Shown: one piece after another, positions 6,572-15,244 of the stretch | Numbering within the stretch: the first letter of the stretch is position 1 | Layout: each line of letters starts with the position of its first letter | Origin: an uncultured Prevotella sp. | GTDB taxonomy: Bacteria > Bacteroidota > Bacteroidia > Bacteroidales > Bacteroidaceae | Reading direction: 5' to 3' | Length of the DNA stretch: 32,946 bases | Assembly: GCA_905235325.1 (NCBI GenBank) | Contig: CAJOLE010000018.1 | Coordinates: 1 to 32,946 of the forward strand | Program-made: the position numbers and the translations under genes | Notes under the pieces: model-generated | Told to the model about the DNA's origin: nothing | Databases searched by the model: none | Seen by the model: the letters and a program-made list of their open reading frames with translations, nothing else

Positions 6572-7912
6572 ATGAAGAAGAAGAGTTTTTTGTTGGCAAC
6601 GGCCCTGATGCTGACGGCATCGGCAGTGGCACAGACCGACGGTCCTTGGACACTGCAGCAGTGCCTTGACTACGCCTTGCAGCATAACATCACGCTGCAG
6701 AGGGCCAGACTGCAGCTGCAGTCGGCCAAGGAGGACGTCAGCCAGTCGAAGGCCGCCCTGCTGCCCTCGCTCAATGCCTCGACGAGTCATAACCTGAGTT
6801 ACCGCCCGTGGCAGGACACGGGCATCACGACCGTCACCAACGGCACGGTGAACACCAAGGTCGACAAGACGTCGTACAACGGCTCCTACGGCCTGAACGC
6901 CCAGTGGACGGTGTGGAACGGTGGTCGCAACCACAACCAGGTGAAGCTGAACCGGCTGAACGAGGAGCAGGCCGAACTGGAGACGCAGGTGACGGCCAAC
7001 TCCATTCAGGAGCAGATAGCGCAGCTCTATGTGCAGATTCTCTACCTGACGGAGGCCGTGAAGGTGAACGAGGAGAGCCTGAATACCAGCCGGAAGAACG
7101 AGGAGCGCGGACGGGAAATGGTCGAGGTCGGCAAAATGTCGAAGGCCGACCTGGCCCAACTGACAGCCCAGCGCTCTACGGACGAGTACAACATCGTGGC
7201 GGCCCAGAAGCAAGTCAAGAACTATAAGCTGCAGCTGAAGCAGTTGCTCGAGATTACCGACGGCTCGGAGTTCGACATCGTCATTCCCGCCGCTACCGAC
7301 GAGCAGGCGCTGGCCGAGGTGCCGGCCCTGATGAGCGTCTATGAGCAGGCCCTGGCCACGCGCCCCGAGATACAGAGTGCCGAGATGGCCGTCAAGAGCA
7401 GCGACGTGAGCCTCGATATCGCCAAGGCCGGGCGTATGCCGACGGTGAGCCTGTCGGCCAGTGCCGGGTCCAGCACCAACTCGCTGGCCAACAACGGCTG
7501 GGGCGACCAGATGAAGTTCAACTTCAACAGCGGCGCGGGCGTCAACGTCAGCGTGCCCATCTTCGACCAGCGCCAGACGAAGACCAGCGTGGCAAAGGCC
7601 CGCATCCAGCGCGAGAACAACCTCCTGGCCCTGCAGGACAAGCAGAAGCAGCTCTACCAGACGATAGAGAACTACTGGCTCGACGCCACGACCAACCAGC
7701 AGCAGTTCCGCGCAGCGCTGGCCACCGTCGACAGCGAGCAGCTGAGCTACAGCCTGCTGCAGGAGAAGTTCAACGTCGGCCTGACGAACATCGTGGAGCT
7801 GATGACGGGCAAGGACCGCCTGCTGCAGGCCGAGCAGAACCGACTCCAGTCGAAGTACATGACGCTGCTCAACCTGCAGATGCTGAAGTTCTATAGCGGC
7901 GGGCGCCCGTAA
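6572..7912 (+). CDS. TolC-family outer membrane efflux channel (operon 1)
   Basis: A 446-residue TolC/OEP-family protein with a Sec signal peptide (MKKKSFLLATALML..., cleavage likely after SAVAQ). The start of the mature protein, WTLQQCLDYALQHN, is the family's opening signature, followed by two OEP repeats rich in coiled-coil heptads (about 150-240 and 340-440). It would form the outer membrane exit duct of a tripartite pump. It is the first gene of a four-gene run: TolC, membrane fusion protein, MacB-type ATPase, MacB-type permease. A nine-C homopolymer follows the stop at about 7915-7923. The substrate cannot be told from sequence. Confidence 0.92.
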   Translation: MKKKSFLLATALMLTASAVAQTDGPWTLQQCLDYALQHNITLQRARLQLQSAKEDVSQSKAALLPSLNASTSHNLSYRPWQDTGITTVTNGTVNTKVDKTSYNGSYGLNAQWTVWNGGRNHNQVKLNRLNEEQAELETQVTANSIQEQIAQLYVQILYLTEAVKVNEESLNTSRKNEERGREMVEVGKMSKADLAQLTAQRSTDEYNIVAAQKQVKNYKLQLKQLLEITDGSEFDIVIPAATDEQALAEVPALMSVYEQALATRPEIQSAEMAVKSSDVSLDIAKAGRMPTVSLSASAGSSTNSLANNGWGDQMKFNFNSGAGVNVSVPIFDQRQTKTSVAKARIQRENNLLALQDKQKQLYQTIENYWLDATTNQQQFRAALATVDSEQLSYSLLQEKFNVGLTNIVELMTGKDRLLQAEQNRLQSKYMTLLNLQMLKFYSGGRP

Positions 7913-8004
7913 CTCCCCCCCCCTTGCCCATAAATCCCATTAAGCCCAAATTGCCCAACAAGCCCATAAAAAAGACCAAAATATGAAGAACAAGAAACTA
8001 TGGA

Positions 8005-9192
8005 TTGCCATTGGCGTTCGTTGCGCTGGCAGTCATTGCCTATCTCCTGTTGTCAGGCGGCAAGAAGGAGGAGAAGGTGGAGTTTGAGACAGCTAAGGTG
8101 GAGGAAGGTAACATCCAGACCACCATCACCGCCACAGGTACCATCGAACCGGTGACGTCGGTCACCGTCGGTACGCAGGTGTCGGGTATCGTAGCAAAGC
8201 TGTACGTCGACTACAACTCAGTCGTGAAGAAGGGACAGGTCATTGCCGAGCTCGACAAGACCAACCTCACCAGCGAACTGACGGCCCAGCGTGCCAACCT
8301 GGCATCGGCCCAGAGCTCGCTGAACTACCAGCAGGCCAATTATAACAGGTACAAGACACTTTACGACAAGGGGCTGGTCTCGGCCGACGAGTACGAGAGT
8401 GCCCTGCTGCAGTACAACCAGGCCAAGGAGCAGGTGAAGTCGGCTAACCAGAGCGTGCTGCGCGCACAGACCAACCTGGGCTACGCCACCATTACCAGCC
8501 CCATCGACGGCGTCGTGCTGTCGAAGGCCGTGGAGGAGGGCCAGACGGTGGCCGCCTCGTTCAACACCCCCGAGCTCTTCACCATCGCCCAGGACCTGAC
8601 CGATATGCGCGTCATTGCCGACATCGACGAGGCTGACATCGGCGGCGTGAAGGAGGGCCAGCGCGTCTCGTTCACCGTCGACGCCTTCCCCGACGATAAG
8701 TTCGACGGCGAGGTGACGCAGGTGCGCCAGCAGGCCACCACGGAGAGCAACGTCGTTACCTACGAGGTCGTCATCTCCGCCCGCAACAACGACCTGAAGC
8801 TGAAGCCCGGACTGACGGCCAACGTCACCATCTTCACCCTCGAGAAGAACGGCGTGCTCGTTGCTCCCGCCAAAGCACTGCGATTCATGCCCAACGAGGC
8901 TCTGCTGCGCGAGGGCCAGACCATCGAAGACGTGGAGGCACCCCGCAAGCTGTGGACGCTGGAGGGTAACGTGTTCAAGGCTCACAAGGTTGAGACGGGC
9001 ACCACCAACGGTATGCTGACCGAGGTTGTCAGCGGTATAGAAGCCGGCACCGAGGTGCTGGTCGACTTCACCATCACCGGTGGCGAAGAGGCCCAGCAGA
9101 CGCAGCAGGCCCAGAACCCCTTCATGCCAAGGCCGAGGGGCAACAGGAACCAGCAACAGAACGGTAACAACCAGCAACAGAAGAAACAATAA
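8005..9192 (+). CDS. MacA/HlyD-family periplasmic adaptor (operon 1), 5' end out of frame
   Basis: A membrane fusion protein of about 395 residues. It has an N-terminal membrane anchor (FVALAVIAYLLL), a lipoyl-like barrel-sandwich beginning VTVGTQVSGIVAKL, a helical hairpin (about 90-160), beta-barrel and C-terminal domains, and a Gln/Asn-rich tail. The open frame has no ATG; its first usable start is TTG 8005. An ATG at 7983 in another frame begins MKNKKLWIA, exactly the positively charged start expected before this anchor. A single-base indel near 8005-8012 therefore appears to separate start and body. It may be a sequence error, a real mutation or a frameshift site. The product would bridge the ATPase/permease and TolC. 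Confidence 0.85.
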   Translation: MPLAFVALAVIAYLLLSGGKKEEKVEFETAKVEEGNIQTTITATGTIEPVTSVTVGTQVSGIVAKLYVDYNSVVKKGQVIAELDKTNLTSELTAQRANLASAQSSLNYQQANYNRYKTLYDKGLVSADEYESALLQYNQAKEQVKSANQSVLRAQTNLGYATITSPIDGVVLSKAVEEGQTVAASFNTPELFTIAQDLTDMRVIADIDEADIGGVKEGQRVSFTVDAFPDDKFDGEVTQVRQQATTESNVVTYEVVISARNNDLKLKPGLTANVTIFTLEKNGVLVAPAKALRFMPNEALLREGQTIEDVEAPRKLWTLEGNVFKAHKVETGTTNGMLTEVVSGIEAGTEVLVDFTITGGEEAQQTQQAQNPFMPRPRGNRNQQQNGNNQQQKKQ

Positions 9193-9195
9193 AAA

Positions 9196-9320
9196 GCCCA
9201 ACCCGCCCTCCCCGGGAGGGATGTCTGATATGAGATGGGAATAATTGGTGAATAAGATGGAAACTGATAATAAGCAACAGGTAACTAAACATCCCTCCCC
9301 TGGGGAGGGCTTGGGTAGGC
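9196..9320. repeat. Inverted GC-rich repeat pair at the MFP/ATPase junction
   Basis: The left arm (9196-9224) and right arm (9289-9320) are imperfect reverse complements built around CCCTCCCC/GGGGAGGG, separated by about 65 bases. The right arm and its lead-in (GGTAACTAAACATCCC) lie inside the coding region of the next gene. The pair closely resembles the pairs at 17503-17620 and 10065-10204. Confidence 0.75.
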
Positions 9321-10057
9321 CCGTCATCGAACTTCAGAACGTGAAACGCTACTTCCAGGTGGGCTCCGAGACGGTGAAGGCCCTGCGTGGCGTATCGTTC
9401 AAGATTTACGAGGGCGAGTTTGTCACCATTCAGGGAACGTCGGGTAGCGGCAAGTCGACGCTGCTCAACCAGCTGGGCTGCCTCGACACGCCAACCTCGG
9501 GCGAGTACCTCCTCGACGGCATCTCGGTGCGCACGATGTCGAAGTCGCAACGGGCACACCTCAGAAACCGCAAGATAGGCTTCGTGTTCCAGAACTATAA
9601 CCTGCTGGCCAAGACTACCGCCGTCGAGAACGTCGAACTCCCGCTGATGTATAACTCGGCCTACTCGGCCGCCGAGCGCAGGGATAAGGCCGTCAAGGCT
9701 CTGCAGGCCGTGGGGCTGGGCGACCGCCTCTACCACAAGTCGAACGAGATGTCGGGCGGACAGATGCAGCGCGTGGCCATCGCCCGTGCGCTGGTCAACG
9801 ACCCCGCCGTGCTGCTGGCCGACGAGGCCACGGGTAACCTCGACACGCGAACGTCGTTCGAGATGCTGGTGCTGTTCCAGGAGCTGTACCGCAAGGGCCA
9901 CACCATCATCTTCGTGACCCACAACCCCGAGATAGCCGAGTACTCCAGCCGTAACATCAACCTGCGCGACGGCAAGATTCGCGAGGACACCATCAATACG
10001 AACATCAAGTCGGCAGCCGAGGCTCTCGCCGCCCTGCCTCTGCCCCAAGACGACTAA
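9257..10057 (+). CDS. MacB-type ABC transporter ATPase (operon 1)
   Basis: A 266-residue ABC ATPase of the MacB/LolD class. Walker A is GTSGSGKST (60-68), the signature is MSGGQMQR, and Walker B is LLADEA followed by TGNLD, where the usual proline after DE is replaced by alanine. The first in-frame ATG is 9257; TTG and GTG codons lie just upstream. The first 22 or so residues (METDNKQQVTKHP...) precede the normal family start at VIELQNVKRYF and are encoded by the inverted repeat, so they look like an acquired N-terminal extension. It would energise the permease at 10208. Confidence 0.9.
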   Translation: METDNKQQVTKHPSPGEGLGRPVIELQNVKRYFQVGSETVKALRGVSFKIYEGEFVTIQGTSGSGKSTLLNQLGCLDTPTSGEYLLDGISVRTMSKSQRAHLRNRKIGFVFQNYNLLAKTTAVENVELPLMYNSAYSAAERRDKAVKALQAVGLGDRLYHKSNEMSGGQMQRVAIARALVNDPAVLLADEATGNLDTRTSFEMLVLFQELYRKGHTIIFVTHNPEIAEYSSRNINLRDGKIREDTINTNIKSAAEALAALPLPQDD

Positions 10058-10064
10058 CGACTCT

Positions 10065-10204
10065 CACCCGCCCCCTCCCTGCGAGGGAGGGGAGAGGTTA
10101 GCATGGAGAGAGATTTTTGAGACATTGAGAATGTATAACAAATAAATAAATGGAGTCCCCCAGGTAATTACTCCCTTTCCCTTAGGGAGGGGTTGGGGGT
10201 GGGT
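10065..10204. repeat. Inverted GC-rich repeat pair at the ATPase/permease junction
   Basis: The left arm at 10065-10100 (CCCCCTCCCTGCGAGGGAGGGG core) and right arm at 10164-10204 (TCCCTTTCCCTTAGGGAGGGG core) are imperfect reverse complements about 63 bases apart. Each arm is also self-complementary. This is the third copy of the pair type at 9196 and 17503. Here it ends three bases before the permease ATG and is not translated from that ATG, although an in-frame TTG at 10193 lies inside it. Confidence 0.65.
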
Positions 10205-10207
10205 CTT

Positions 10208-11425
10208 ATGAATTTACTGAATCTTTTCAAAGTAAGCCTGAAAGCCGTTGCCAACAACAAGATGCGCTCGTTCCTGTCGATGCTGGGCATTATCATCGGC
10301 GTGGCAGCCGTCATCATTATGATGGCCATCGGACAAGGCTCGAAGGAGAGCATCCGCCAGGAGCTGTCGTCCATGGGCACCAACCTGCTGACCATACGGC
10401 CCGGTGCCGATATGCGCGGCGGCGTGCGCCAGGACCCGTCGGCCATGCAGACGCTGAAGATGGCCGACTACGAGCGTATCGTCCGCGAGAAGCGCTTCGT
10501 GACAAAGGTGTCGCCGGAGGTGACTTCCAGCGGCCAGGTTATCTATGGCAACAACAACACCACGTCGTCGATGTACGGCGAGTCAGTCGAATACCTCGAC
10601 ATCCGCCAGTGGGTCGTCGACGAGGGCGAATGCTTCACCGACGAGGATATCAATAAGGCCGCGAAGGTGTGCCTCATCGGTGCCACCGTCGTCAAGGAAC
10701 TCTTCGGCGAAAATATCGACCCCATCGGTAAGACGATTCGCTTCAAGAGCATCCCCATGCGCGTCATCGGCGTGCTCAAGGGCAAGGGCTACAACTCGTG
10801 GGGCATGGACCAGGACAACGTCATCATCGCACCCTACACCACGGTCATGAAGCGCATTGCCGCACAGACTTGGTTCTCGTCCATCGTCTGCTCTGCTGTC
10901 ACCGAGGAACTCTCTGATGCCGCCATCGAGGAACTGACGCAGATACTGCGCGACAACCACAAGCTGAAGGAGGAGGCCGCCGACGACTTCACCATCCGCT
11001 CACAGGCCGAGATGATGGAGACGATGTCGTCGACGATGGACACCGTGACCGTCATTCTCGTCGTCGCCGCCGCCTTCTCGCTGCTCGTCGCCGGCATCGG
11101 CATTATGAACATCATGCTCGTCTCCGTCACCGAGCGCACTAAGGAAATCGGTCTCCGCATGGCCGTCGGTGCCACGGGGCCCGTCATCTCGCTGCAGTTC
11201 CTCATCGAGTCGGTGGTCATATCCCTGACGGGAGGCATCTTGGGCGTCATTCTGGGCTGGGTCGTCAGCTCGTTCCTGCCGTCGTTCGGTATGCCCAGCA
11301 GTGTTCCCGCCTGGTCAGTCTACGTGTCGTTCCTCGTCTGCGTCTTCCTCGGCGTGCTCTTCGGCTACATCCCCGCCCAGAAAGCCGCCAACATGGACCC
11401 CATCGAGGCCATCCGCCACGAATAG
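10208..11425 (+). CDS. MacB-type ABC permease (operon 1)
   Basis: A 405-residue permease of the MacB/FtsX fold. An N-terminal helix follows the family signature NKMRSFLSMLGIIIGVAAVI, then comes a large periplasmic domain (about 45-270). Three C-terminal helices follow, with the typical SVTERTKEIGLRMAVGA loop and a final PIEAIRHE. ATG 10208 was chosen over TTG 10193 because it begins at the conserved region and avoids the upstream repeat. MacB-type proteins work as mechanotransmitters, driving substrates from the periplasm through the adaptor and TolC channel rather than across the inner membrane. It is the last gene of the first efflux run. Confidence 0.92.
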   Translation: MNLLNLFKVSLKAVANNKMRSFLSMLGIIIGVAAVIIMMAIGQGSKESIRQELSSMGTNLLTIRPGADMRGGVRQDPSAMQTLKMADYERIVREKRFVTKVSPEVTSSGQVIYGNNNTTSSMYGESVEYLDIRQWVVDEGECFTDEDINKAAKVCLIGATVVKELFGENIDPIGKTIRFKSIPMRVIGVLKGKGYNSWGMDQDNVIIAPYTTVMKRIAAQTWFSSIVCSAVTEELSDAAIEELTQILRDNHKLKEEAADDFTIRSQAEMMETMSSTMDTVTVILVVAAAFSLLVAGIGIMNIMLVSVTERTKEIGLRMAVGATGPVISLQFLIESVVISLTGGILGVILGWVVSSFLPSFGMPSSVPAWSVYVSFLVCVFLGVLFGYIPAQKAANMDPIEAIRHE

Positions 11426-11474
11426 AATTGCAAACTGCGCGTTGCATTTTCGGGAGTGGCTTGCGCCAAGGCTG

Positions 11475-11533
11475 CGGAAAAGAATTAAAAACCGTGAAAA
11501 CGGCGTAATCCGTGCCCTTTTCTTTTCCGTTTT
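11475..11533 (+). terminator. Terminator-like structure after efflux operon 1
   Basis: CGGAAAAGAA (11475-11484) pairs perfectly with TTCTTTTCCG (11520-11529) and is followed by TTTTC. A smaller CCGT/ACGG hairpin sits inside. It overlaps the region upstream of the fba promoter. Confidence 0.4.
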
Positions 11534-11547
11534 CGGGAAGAATTGCG

Positions 11548-11555
11548 TAACTTTG
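11548..11555 (+). promoter_or_regulatory. Promoter -7 box of fba
   Basis: TAACTTTG is a perfect TAnnTTTG box, 51 bases before the fba start codon. The -33 element is not clear. The leader between them is AT-rich. Confidence 0.6.
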
Positions 11556-11606
11556 CGCTCAGAAATTTCTAAACAGTAAAAGTAAATCGTTAAATTGTAA
11601 ATTGTT

Positions 11607-12608
11607 ATGGTAAACTACAAGGATTTGGGTCTCGTGAATACCCGCGAGATGTTCAAGAAGGCAGTAGCCGGCGGCTACGCCATCCCCGCTTTCAACTTCA
11701 ACACAATGGAGCAGATGCAGGCCATCGTCCAGGCTGCCGTCGAGACAAAGTCGCCCGTCATCATGCAGGTCAGTAAGGGTGCCCGCAACTATGCCAACGC
11801 TACCATCCTGCGCTACATGGCAGAGGGTGCCGTGGCTTACGCCAAGGAGCTGGGCTGCGAGAAGCCCGAGATTGTGCTGCACCTCGACCACGGCGACAGC
11901 TTCGAGCTTTGCAAGGACTGCATCGACATGGGCTTCTCCAGCGTGATGTACGACGGCTCGAGCCTGCCCTACGAGGAGAACATCAAGATTTCGCGCCAGG
12001 TTGTGGAGTATGCCCATCAGTTCGACGTCACCGTAGAGTGCGAGCTCGGTGTGCTCGCCGGCGTTGAGGACGAGGTGGCCTCCGAGGTCAGCCACTACAC
12101 CAAGCCCGAGGAGGTCATCGACTTCGCTACCCGCACAGGCTGCGACTCGCTGGCTATCTCTATCGGCACCAGCCACGGCGCTTACAAGTTCAAGCCCGAG
12201 CAGTGCACCCGCGACCCGAAGACCGGCAAGCTCGTTCCGCCGCCATTGGCATTCGACGTGCTGCATGAGATTGAGAAGAAGCTGCCCGGATTCCCCATCG
12301 TGCTCCACGGCTCAAGCTCTGTGCCTCAGGACGAGGTGGACACCATCAACAAGTTCGGTGGCAACCTGCCCGACGCCGTCGGTATTCCCGAGGAGCAGCT
12401 CCGCGAGGCTTCGAAGAGCGCTGTCTGCAAGATTAACATCGACTCTGACTCGCGTCTGGCCATGACCGCCGCCGTCCGCAAGTACTTCGTCGAGCATCCC
12501 GAGCACTTCGATCCGCGCCAGTATCTGAAGCCCGCCCGCGAGAACATGAAGAAGATGTACATCCACAAGATTGTGGACGTGCTCGGCTCTGATGGCAAGC
12601 TCGGCTAA
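11607..12608 (+). CDS. fba: Class II fructose-1,6-bisphosphate aldolase
   Basis: A 333-residue zinc-dependent aldolase that interconverts fructose-1,6-bisphosphate with glyceraldehyde-3-phosphate and dihydroxyacetone phosphate in the cytoplasm. Visible motifs are AIPAFNFN near 25-32, the zinc/catalytic HLDHGD (92-97), the VECELG metal-ligand region (143-148), GTSHGAYKF and LHGSSSVP for phosphate and zinc binding, and NIDSD near the C-terminus. Length and motifs are complete. It has its own promoter and a strong downstream terminator, so it is a single-gene unit placed between two efflux clusters. Confidence 0.95.
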   Translation: MVNYKDLGLVNTREMFKKAVAGGYAIPAFNFNTMEQMQAIVQAAVETKSPVIMQVSKGARNYANATILRYMAEGAVAYAKELGCEKPEIVLHLDHGDSFELCKDCIDMGFSSVMYDGSSLPYEENIKISRQVVEYAHQFDVTVECELGVLAGVEDEVASEVSHYTKPEEVIDFATRTGCDSLAISIGTSHGAYKFKPEQCTRDPKTGKLVPPPLAFDVLHEIEKKLPGFPIVLHGSSSVPQDEVDTINKFGGNLPDAVGIPEEQLREASKSAVCKINIDSDSRLAMTAAVRKYFVEHPEHFDPRQYLKPARENMKKMYIHKIVDVLGSDGKLG

Positions 12609-12629
12609 GCCTGCTTACGCTAATATAAT

Positions 12630-12670
12630 AAGGTGGAAATGTTAAAAAGACATTTCTGCCTTATTTTTTT
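12630..12670 (+). terminator. Intrinsic terminator of fba
   Basis: AAGGTGGAAATGT pairs with ACATTTCTGCCTT (one mismatch) around a short A-rich loop, followed by ATTTTTTT. Strong terminator about 20 bases after the fba stop. Confidence 0.85.
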
Positions 12671-12681
12671 GCCCGAAAAGT

Positions 12682-12712
12682 TTGGAGGGAATGGAGAATT
12701 GTATTACCTTTG
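12682..12712 (+). promoter_or_regulatory. Promoter of efflux cluster 2
   Basis: TTG at 12682-12684 and TACCTTTG at 12705-12712 with an exact 20-base spacer, a full Bacteroidota promoter. It is followed immediately by a palindrome that is probably the operator. Confidence 0.8.
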
Positions 12713-12713
12713 C

Positions 12714-12737
12714 AGTGTTCTATTAAAGTAGTACACT
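12714..12737 (+). promoter_or_regulatory. Palindromic operator candidate for the GntR regulator
   Basis: AGTGTTCTATT and the approximate complement AGTAGTACACT form a 24-bp imperfect palindrome with AGTGT/ACACT ends, placed directly after the -7 box, where a bound repressor would block initiation. YtrA-subfamily GntR regulators commonly bind GTGT...ACAC palindromes in front of their own ABC operons, and such a regulator is encoded at 15225. Binding is inferred. Confidence 0.6.
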
Positions 12738-12752
12738 AAAACACTAAGGAAT

Positions 12753-13568
12753 ATGATAGAAGTAAACAACATGAGTTTCAGCTACCCAGGCCAGAAGGAA
12801 CGGGTGTTTGACAGTTTCAGCCTGCGGGTGGAGGAGAGCAAAATCTACGGGCTGTTGGGTAAGAACGGTACGGGCAAGTCGACGCTGCTCTACCTCGTCG
12901 CGGGGCTGCTGCGGCCGCAGGCCGGTTCCGTCTGTTGCTGTAATACAGCAACATACAAGCGACAGGCCGAGCTGCTGCAGGAAATTTTCCTCGTGCCGGA
13001 GGAGTTCGAGCTGCCAAGTATGTCGTTAGAGCAGTACGTGAAGATTAACGAGCCGTTCTATCCGCATTTCTCGCGCGAAGTGCTGGAGAGCTGCCTGAAG
13101 GACTTTGAGCTGACGACGGACATCAAGCTCAATGATCTCTCGATGGGTCAGAAGAAGAAGGTGTTCATGTCGTTCGCCCTTGCCGCTGGCACGAAGTTGC
13201 TGCTGATGGACGAGCCGACCAACGGCCTCGACATCCCCTCGAAGAGCCAGTTCCGCAAGGTCATCGCGCAGAACATGACGGAGGACCGCACGCTGATTAT
13301 CTCCACCCATCAGGTACACGACGTGGAGTCGCTGCTCGACCACATCCTGATTCTCTCGCCGCAGAAGCTGTTGCTCAATGCCTCTGTGGCCGACATCACA
13401 GACAAGTATGTGTTTGAGTATCGTTCGCCTAACGAGATGGGCGATGCACTTTATGCCGAGCCGTCGCTGCAGGGCAATGCCGTCATCGCTCCCCGCAGGG
13501 AGGGCGCTGCCGAGACGCAGATAAACCTTGAACTGCTGTTCAATGCCGTCACGCAGGGGAAGATCTAA
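12753..13568 (+). CDS. ABC transporter ATPase (ABC-2/YtrB-like)
   Basis: A 271-residue ABC ATPase. Walker A is GKNGTGKST (36-44), the signature is LSMGQKKK (129-136), Walker B is LLLMDEP (149-155) followed by TNGLD, and there is a switch histidine in IISTHQ. The C-terminal 60 residues extend beyond the nucleotide-binding domain. It is the first gene after the promoter/operator and is followed by two membrane proteins that are paralogues of each other and then by a YtrA-type GntR regulator, the classic Ytr-like arrangement. Ytr-type systems respond to cell-envelope stress in Firmicutes; whether that holds here is not known. Confidence 0.88.
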   Translation: MIEVNNMSFSYPGQKERVFDSFSLRVEESKIYGLLGKNGTGKSTLLYLVAGLLRPQAGSVCCCNTATYKRQAELLQEIFLVPEEFELPSMSLEQYVKINEPFYPHFSREVLESCLKDFELTTDIKLNDLSMGQKKKVFMSFALAAGTKLLLMDEPTNGLDIPSKSQFRKVIAQNMTEDRTLIISTHQVHDVESLLDHILILSPQKLLLNASVADITDKYVFEYRSPNEMGDALYAEPSLQGNAVIAPRREGAAETQINLELLFNAVTQGKI

Positions 13569-13587
13569 ATCATTGGGAGGACTTGAT

Positions 13588-14382
13588 ATGATACAGTTTG
13601 ATTTCAATAGATTCAAGCATCTGGTGCGCTGGACATGGGCGCTGGACAGACGGTGGTTCGTCAAGGCAATGCTGTCGTGGATGGCAGTGTTCTCGCTCAC
13701 GTTCCTGTTCTTCACCTGCGTGATGGTGGCTCACAAAGATTATGAAACCATGGAGATTTCCTATACGCCGTGTGCCCTTATGTCGGTGTTTTCAGCTATT
13801 GCCATCTTTGTGTTAGGGGGCGCGTTTATGTTCCAGAACTTCAAGACCAGGCACGACGACCTGAGACTGCTGATGCTGCCAGCCTCCAACTTGGAGAAGT
13901 TCCTGATGCGCTACAGCATCTGGCTCCTGTCGCTACCCTGCTTCCTGTTGGCATTTGTGGTGGGCGATGTGGTGCAGTGGGTGGTCAATACACTGTTGGG
14001 GCACAACGGCACGATGCTGGTGATGCAGTATCTGGCTAATTCCGTCTGCAATGTCTATTGGCAAAGCAATTTTCCCCGTGCGTTAGGTGTCAGCAGTGTG
14101 CTTGCTTTCGTGTGGTTGCACTCTGCATACGTCGTCGGTGCCACGTTCTTCCGCTCGCATAGGTATAACTGGGTCATGACTTCGGTGGTGCTGATTGTCT
14201 ATGGAATCCTCCAGTCGCTTTTGGGGCCGAAATATTTAATCACCGAGTCCAATGCGCAGACGGATATTCATCTGGTTTATCTTTGGAATGGGATTTGTGT
14301 GCTCCTGATTGTGCTGAACTTCTGGCTGTCGTACAGGTTCTTCTGCCGTCAGCAGATTATTGGTAGGGCTATCAATATATAG
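13588..14382 (+). CDS. ABC-2-like permease, paralogue A
   Basis: A 264-residue integral membrane protein with about six hydrophobic segments, read from ATG 13588, which is preceded by GGGAGGA. The frame is open further upstream into the ATPase gene but without gene character. A cytoplasmic motif LMLPASNLEKFL after the second helix is shared almost exactly with the next gene, so the two permeases are paralogues and may form a heterodimer driven by the ATPase at 12753. No exact family name is recognised beyond ABC-2-type transport. Confidence 0.75.
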   Translation: MIQFDFNRFKHLVRWTWALDRRWFVKAMLSWMAVFSLTFLFFTCVMVAHKDYETMEISYTPCALMSVFSAIAIFVLGGAFMFQNFKTRHDDLRLLMLPASNLEKFLMRYSIWLLSLPCFLLAFVVGDVVQWVVNTLLGHNGTMLVMQYLANSVCNVYWQSNFPRALGVSSVLAFVWLHSAYVVGATFFRSHRYNWVMTSVVLIVYGILQSLLGPKYLITESNAQTDIHLVYLWNGICVLLIVLNFWLSYRFFCRQQIIGRAINI

Positions 14383-14389
14383 TTAAGGT

Positions 14390-15244
14390 ATGAACAATTT
14401 CCGTTTAAATAGATTCGGCAAGACGCTGCGCTGGTATGCGAGTGTCAATTTCCGTAGGCTGATGTCTTGGAATTTGGGTTTTCTTGTGGGTGTGTTCTTG
14501 GCAGAGATGATGATTTTCATTTCATATACCGGGCTCGCAAGTCCTTCCATCGCATATATCGGGCTTACAAGTCCTTCCATCAACAGTTCCGCGTCTATGG
14601 GGAGTTTTTTCATCGTCATTGGCGTGCTTGCCAGTTTCAGTTCCATCATGTCAGAAGTGAACAAGAAGCGTGAGCGGACGGCTTTCCTGATGCTGCCTGC
14701 CTCGAACCTGGAGAAGTTCCTCTCGTTGGTATGCTATGTGACGGTCGTATGGGTTGCCTGCCTTGTGCTGGCCTTTGTTGTCGGCGACTCATTGAGGATG
14801 GCAGTGAGGGCCCTGTTCTTTGGCGACGAATGGGTCTCGGCAGTACCCCTGTGGTGTTCTCTCCTTTGGCACGGCCTTGAACCGTTTGGGCCGGCGCAGA
14901 CGGTGTTTGCGGCACTGATGCTCGTCTGGATTCACTCGCTCTATATCCTTGGCGGCACATGGCTGCGCAAGTATAGCTTCATCGTGTCGAGTCTCGTGCT
15001 GGTGGCCGTGCCGTTCATCGTACAGTATGTCTGTGTTCCACGCGGAGAGCATCTCAACTTGTTTGTTACCCAATTGGATGACGAGGGGTATATTGTGACG
15101 GGCTATGTGAATCCCCTTGTCTATGTTCTCGACGTGCTGTCTGTGGTCTTCGCCGTCTTCAACTATTGGGCATCGTACCGCATCTTCAAGGGTTTTCAGT
15201 TAATTACCAATAAATGGACGAACTATGACATTCTCAAACGATAA
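14390..15244 (+). CDS. ABC-2-like permease, paralogue B
   Basis: A 284-residue membrane protein with about six hydrophobic segments, starting seven bases after the previous stop. It shares LMLPASNLEKFL and general layout with paralogue A. The first extracytoplasmic loop holds an in-frame duplication (GLASPSIAYI/GLTSPSINSS) encoded by two nearly identical 30-bp units at about 14525-14584, absent from paralogue A. Its end overlaps the regulator gene by 20 bases, implying translational coupling. It probably pairs with paralogue A. Confidence 0.72.
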   Translation: MNNFRLNRFGKTLRWYASVNFRRLMSWNLGFLVGVFLAEMMIFISYTGLASPSIAYIGLTSPSINSSASMGSFFIVIGVLASFSSIMSEVNKKRERTAFLMLPASNLEKFLSLVCYVTVVWVACLVLAFVVGDSLRMAVRALFFGDEWVSAVPLWCSLLWHGLEPFGPAQTVFAALMLVWIHSLYILGGTWLRKYSFIVSSLVLVAVPFIVQYVCVPRGEHLNLFVTQLDDEGYIVTGYVNPLVYVLDVLSVVFAVFNYWASYRIFKGFQLITNKWTNYDILKR

